NCBI GenBank assembly: GCA_963576735.1
Contig: OY755184.1
Span: 2,480,001-2,544,000, forward strand
From: Bedellia somnulentella
Taxonomy: Eukaryota; Arthropoda; Insecta; Lepidoptera; Bedelliidae
Reading direction: 5' to 3'
DNA length: 64,000 nt
Under the pieces are notes generated by a model that made no database searches, was not told where the DNA came from, and saw nothing but the letters and a program-made list of their open reading frames with translations. Made by a program: the position numbers and the translations under genes. Positions 23,701 through 29,700 of the stretch are shown piece by piece; position 1 is the stretch's first letter; the number at the start of each line of letters is the position of its first letter.

Positions 23701-26700
23701 TGACTTAATGCATAAAGGGCCAAACCTTCAATTAGATTTACAATCATTAATTTTGAAATTCCGTCAATATCGATATGCCTATACTGCCGATATTGAAAAA
23801 ATGTATAGACAAATAATGATTAACGAAAATGATCAAAGTCTGCAGAAAATAGTATGGAGAGACTCGTTTAATCACAAATTAACCGATTATCAATTAATGA
23901 CTGTAACATACGGCACTAAAGCTGCACCGTTTCTCGCTATGATGACTTTAAAACGTTTGGCCACTGATGAGAAACAAAATTATCCCGAGGCCGCAAAAAT
24001 AGTCGAAAAATCTATGTACATGGATGACCTTGTCCATGGGTGTGACGATATATTTCAAGGTCAGAAGCACATTTATCAGTTGAATCAGTTATTAAAAGCA
24101 GGAGGATTTACTTTAAGGAAGTGGTCGTCAAATGAACCCCAACTATTAAAAAACCTCAGAGAAGATATTAATCATTCAAACGACTTGTATTACTTTAAAT
24201 TCGATTCGTCATCAAAAACATTGGGAGTTCAATGGAACACAAACGAAGATCAATTTTCTTTTCAACATAATATTAACGTACAACCAGTCACTAAAATCAC
24301 TAAGCGGAAATTATTAGCCGAGATTTCCAAAATATTTGACCCTTTGGGTTGGATAGCCCCGGTAGTTACTAAGTTAAAATTATTATTCCAAGCGGTGTGG
24401 CGCGAAAATTTAAAATGGGATGACGAGTTACCTAGCAAACTTAAAATGGAGTGGCTTAAAATGAAAGAAGACATCAACAACATTAATGATATTAAAATCC
24501 CACGCTGGATCGGAACGTCACAGGGAGTCAAATTCGAAATTCATGGCTACTGCGACGCGTCGACAAAAGCTTACGCTGCAGTTTTATACGCAAGGGTTAT
24601 TAAGGAATTTCAGTGTTCAGTTGTATTGATAGCGGCGAAAACTAAATTAGTACCATACAACAAATCAGTATCATTACCAAGATTAGAGCTATGCGGAGCT
24701 GAACTACTTGCAAAACTAACAAAAAAGGTTATGGAATGTTTTAGCAACTACGAAATTAAATTGTACGGATGGTGTGATTCAATGGTTGTTTTAGGATGGC
24801 TACATGGAGATCAGAACCGGTGGAAACCATTTGTCACAAACAGAGTAAAAAAGATTAAGGAAGTTATACCAGCCGACTATTGGAATTATATAAAAACCAA
24901 CGATAACCCTGCCGACGCAGCAAGTCGTGGTTTAACGTTTTCCCAGCTTAAAAATCAATCATTGTGGTGGAAAGGGCCCACGTATTTATCAGAGCTCTCA
25001 GAAATTAATTATCAACGCATTAATTACTCTACAAATCACGAAATAAAAAGATCATGTAATGTTGTAATAAAACAAGATAATATAAGCATAATTAATCAAT
25101 TGTTAGAAAAATATAATTCATTTACAAAAGTCATTTTAATTTTAGCATGGGTCATTAGAGCATTGACACCGTGTCGAGTGCAGCGACCTACATATGTTAC
25201 CTTACCGGAACTCAACGCTGCAAAATTACGTATTGTGAAACATATACAATACTGCGAGTTTAGTGATGACATAAATAATTTAAAGAAAAAGCAAACTGTG
25301 AACACGAACAGCAAACTATTAAATTTACAGCCATATCTCGATTCAACTGGGATTTTGCGTGTCGGAGGAAGATTGAGAAATGCTGATTTGCCATTTGAAA
25401 CAAAGCATCCTATGATAATTCCGCATAATCACAGATTAACACAATTAATTATTGACCAAGCTCACGAACTAACATATCACGGTGGAGTAAAATTAACATT
25501 ATCTACAATACGGAGGAAATTTTGGATCGTAGGAGGCGTCAACGTTACTAAAAAACAACTACGAAACTGTGTTATTTGCCGAAAGAATAAACCTGAATTA
25601 AATGCTCAAAGGATGGGCGACCTGCCAGAAGCACGTTGCAACCCAGCTCCTCCGTTCTATCACACGGGCGTAGATTACACTGGATTTGTAGACATTAAAT
25701 TAAATAAAGGGAGAGGAGCGAAGACAACAAAGGGATATATTGCAGTGTTCATCTGCATGGTCACTAAAGCCGTGCATTTAGAATTAGTTTCTGAATTAAC
25801 CAGCGAAGCCTTTCTGGCTGCCTTACGTCGGATGGCGGCAAGAAGGGGTACGCCAAGATATATTTACAGCGACAACGGAACCAATTTTATTAAAGCTAAT
25901 CGGGTATTACAAGAAGGATACGATCAATTGAAACATATATTTAATGACACTTTTCTTAAAGAAATCACAGAAATGAAGATAGAATTTCGATTTAATGCAC
26001 AAACATGGGCTTCTGCCGGGGGATTATGGGAGAAAGCCGTGGGTAGTTTAAAGTATCACCTGAAGAGAGTGATAGGTTCTCAAAAACTTACATTTGAGGA
26101 ATATTCTACCTTATTGTCTCAATTAGAAGCATGTCTGAACAGTCGCCCTCTGTGTAATTTAACGGAAAACATTGAAGATTTGGAGTGCCTAACACCAGCA
26201 CATTTTCTCAACGGCAGAGTAGGTGGTGACGTCATTGAAACAACTGAGGATGCTCGAACAAGATGGAACTTGATAACAAGATCATTTAAAGATATTTGGA
26301 AACACTGGAAAAGTGAATATCTCGTGCAACTGTCGGCTAAAAGTAAGTGGCTAAAACAGAGAAAAAACATTGAGATAGGAGACGTGGTTATCATCCATGA
26401 AGAGAACCTTCCAGCGGGGAAATGGGCAATGGGAAGAGTAGTTGAAGTTCACCCAGGAAGCGATGGGTTAGTTAGAGTAGTTACTTTAAAAACTAAAAAT
26501 GGGTATCTGAAGAGACCAATCACTAAAATATCATTGTTACCGCTTTCAACTAAGACCGAAAATAATCAAAACACAAAAGCAATCAATAAAGAAGCAAAAT
26601 CAGAAGACACGAATCGCCCCCCTATCAAGGTCAAGCAAAACACACAGAAAACAAGTTTTATTTCTATGGCAATATCATTATTACTATTCATGACAATTTT

Positions 26701-29700
26701 ATCACCTTCAGAAGCTATGTTCACGTTGTCAAAGTTTGATCACAATAACAAGTCCCTTTATTTCGACCCTGTTGCGAACTTAAGACTTATTCGCGATGAC
26801 TGGACTATGATAAGTTACTTTAATATGGCTCCTTATTGGGAAGGATTTCGAGCAACTGAAAAATACTTAATATATTTACAAAAGATATGTGCGATAATTC
26901 AAGACCACACACGATGCAATATGATATTAAAACAATTAGAACACGATCAAAAGGAATTACAATACTACAATGAGCTTCTGCTGAATCAGGCATTTGAAAC
27001 AAGAGAAGGGTTTCACTCCAGACAGCGTCGGCGCCGCGGCCTTATCGACGGCGTGGGTTATGTTGCAAACAGCTTGTTCGGTATATTAGATGAGAGATTC
27101 GCAGAAAAATACACACAAGATATTAAATTATTAAAAGAAAATACCAAACATATATATACGCTCTATAAAAATCAGACCTCAGTAATCGAAGCTGAATATA
27201 ACCTTTTGAAAAGAACCGAAGAAATCATGACGAATCAGCATAAAACTATCAGCAAGCATCTTTACAAATTAGATACCTCGATTGACAACGTTACCTTACA
27301 AGTTAGTAGATTAACCATATCTGAAGATTTTTCACTGACATCTATCACCGCTGTTAACATAATATCAAATTTAAGGAGGGTGCAAGATGCCTTATTGAGC
27401 ACATTATTAGATATTTATCATGGGCGCTTTAACATACATCTTCTGAGCCCGGAACAGTTCCGAAAGGAGTTGCAAATTATATCTAGCCAACTCACGAATG
27501 ACCTTACATTACCGATAGAAGATATATCAAGCGGCTATCACGAAATATACAAGCTTTTAAGCGTAAAATCAAGAATAACTAACGACTACGTGATATTTGA
27601 AATCAAATTTCCTCTGATCAGTCGTGATAATTTCCAATTATATAAATTAATTGCTGTCCCACACAATATTAACGACAGAATGATCCAAATAATTCCAAGA
27701 GCATCTCATGTTGCAATGAATTTACCGAAGGACGCATACATAGACACTAATAATTATGAACTACAGCAGTGCTTACACCAAAGAAAGGTTTATTTATGCA
27801 AACTAAATAGCCCTATTAAACAAATGAGTGCAGAAGAAAACTTTTGTAAATTAGATAATAATGGAAATTGTCAAATACAAACAACTACATGCATGGATCA
27901 ATGGTTTGAATTAACAGAGCCTTCTACATATTTATATTTTCATTGTTACTTATACACCATGAGAATTATTTGCGACCATGATATTAAGACCATACAATTG
28001 GAGAATTCTGGTATTATACGCTTAGAAAATAAATGTATAGCTAAAGGGAGAGATTTCACATTTTATTCGAACATACCACAAACAAATACGTTAAACATCA
28101 GTCATCAGATGATTTATGACTTTGAAATAGCACCAATAAATCACTTTTTGAATTTAACCATGCCCACTGCGTATAACTATAGCACTAGCGACACAAACCT
28201 TTCAACCTCACTCAGCGACGTGAAGCAAAAAATTGAATTATTAAAGCATGAAGATATGAATGAAGATATAGAACTGTCGGGACATGACATTCACCAGTAT
28301 GTAGTGTCATACATGGGGGTGGCAGGAGCCGTCGGGCTAGCAGTGGCGGTGTGGTGGCGGCGGCGCGGGAGCCCGGGACGCGCTCCCCGCGCCCAGCCAC
28401 AGCAGCAGACTGAATTAAGTGTTATAAGTGATAGAGTGATAAGTGATAGTGTTTTTAGTGACAGTGTGATAAGTGCGCGAAAGCAGAGCACGGCTGACCG
28501 TCAGCCTAGTGGTTATGTGTTAAGTGAGCAAAGCCAATCAATGGTGGACATTGCAACATCTCCCATAATTACTAAAAGAGTGTACATTGACGTTGAAGAT
28601 AGTCGAGTATAAAGTTTAATTGAATTTTTATTTTAAATATTGTTGACTTTAATTGGGGTATAATTTAATGACTAGTTAAGTTTATTAAATAGAGATTGTT
28701 TAATTTAAGTTTCCTATCATATAATTTGGGTTATTAAGGGGTAGAGTTGTAATTTAGCATTTAAATTGTATTTAATCATGATATCTTGTCCCGGTGGGAA
28801 TATGTTCGGTGCAATGCACTCGAACACCTTTGTCAGCAATAGTTAGTTTTAGGTCGAACCGCGTTAACGCGTATGAGTCAGTCCAAAATCATCTATCAAT
28901 CGCGACGCGCATATCAATATCATTTGTATCATAATTTGTTAATTTTATCAGTATATTTATTATCATCTGTGGACTCGTGTTTTATTATTATCATTATCAA
29001 CTATCACCAACACTTACCCGCACACTATCATCAGACAGGGACAACAATAGCTAATCATTTCGTCAAACACAATTTTGACAGAAAAGTTTATATAGAATAT
29101 TATGTGATCTCCATATACTTCACTACTCAAAGAACTAACGTAGTTACATCAACGTCATCTACAGAGCTCTTGGAAACTAGGTTGTTTTTTTATTTCTCAA
29201 AAAGAAAACCCCTCATTGATCGCTAATACTATGACGAACCAAGGATTGAGTAATCGTAGGATAAGCCGAAGCCGGGAAATGTGGGTAGTTTATGTATAGC
29301 TAGCTAGATCCAACAATAAATAGGGAACGTTTATTTAATAAATATGAAACTTCAACTTCAGTACGTAATGAGCTGCTATACGTTCCACTTGCCCGTGACA
29401 ATACAAATAATAGATTAGGTGAGGTATTTATAGAAAATAAACATGATTTTATTATTTATTATATTAAGTACAAACAAAATTAAGTTTTTCACTGTCTCAA
29501 CGAGCATGCTTAGTGAAGTGTTTTGAGCATATGTAATCATATTCTTTTGGACGTGAACTAGACTTATGAATATTTTTCAGCCATAATTCCAAAGTTAGAA
29601 ACCTGTAAATTACAAGATTATCTATGTTTAACAATCTGTCTATAGGCACTACACAGTCTGCATCGATAAGTTTTATCGAAACTGAATTTCACAGCATGGT

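Larger units (their letters stand above)
20492..29024 (+). mobile_element. Complete BEL/Pao LTR retroelement with envelope-like domain
   Basis: It has two 222-bp LTRs (20492-20713 and 28803-29024) that appear identical by eye, flanked by the 5-bp target duplication CTATC (20487-20491 and 29025-29029). A primer binding site follows the left LTR, and a purine tract (GGTGGGAATA, 28793-28802) precedes the right one. One uninterrupted frame encodes gag, protease, RT, RNase H, integrase and an envelope-like part. Identical LTRs and an open frame mean a young insertion. It sits in the sense orientation in LIN37 intron 3. Confidence 0.95.
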
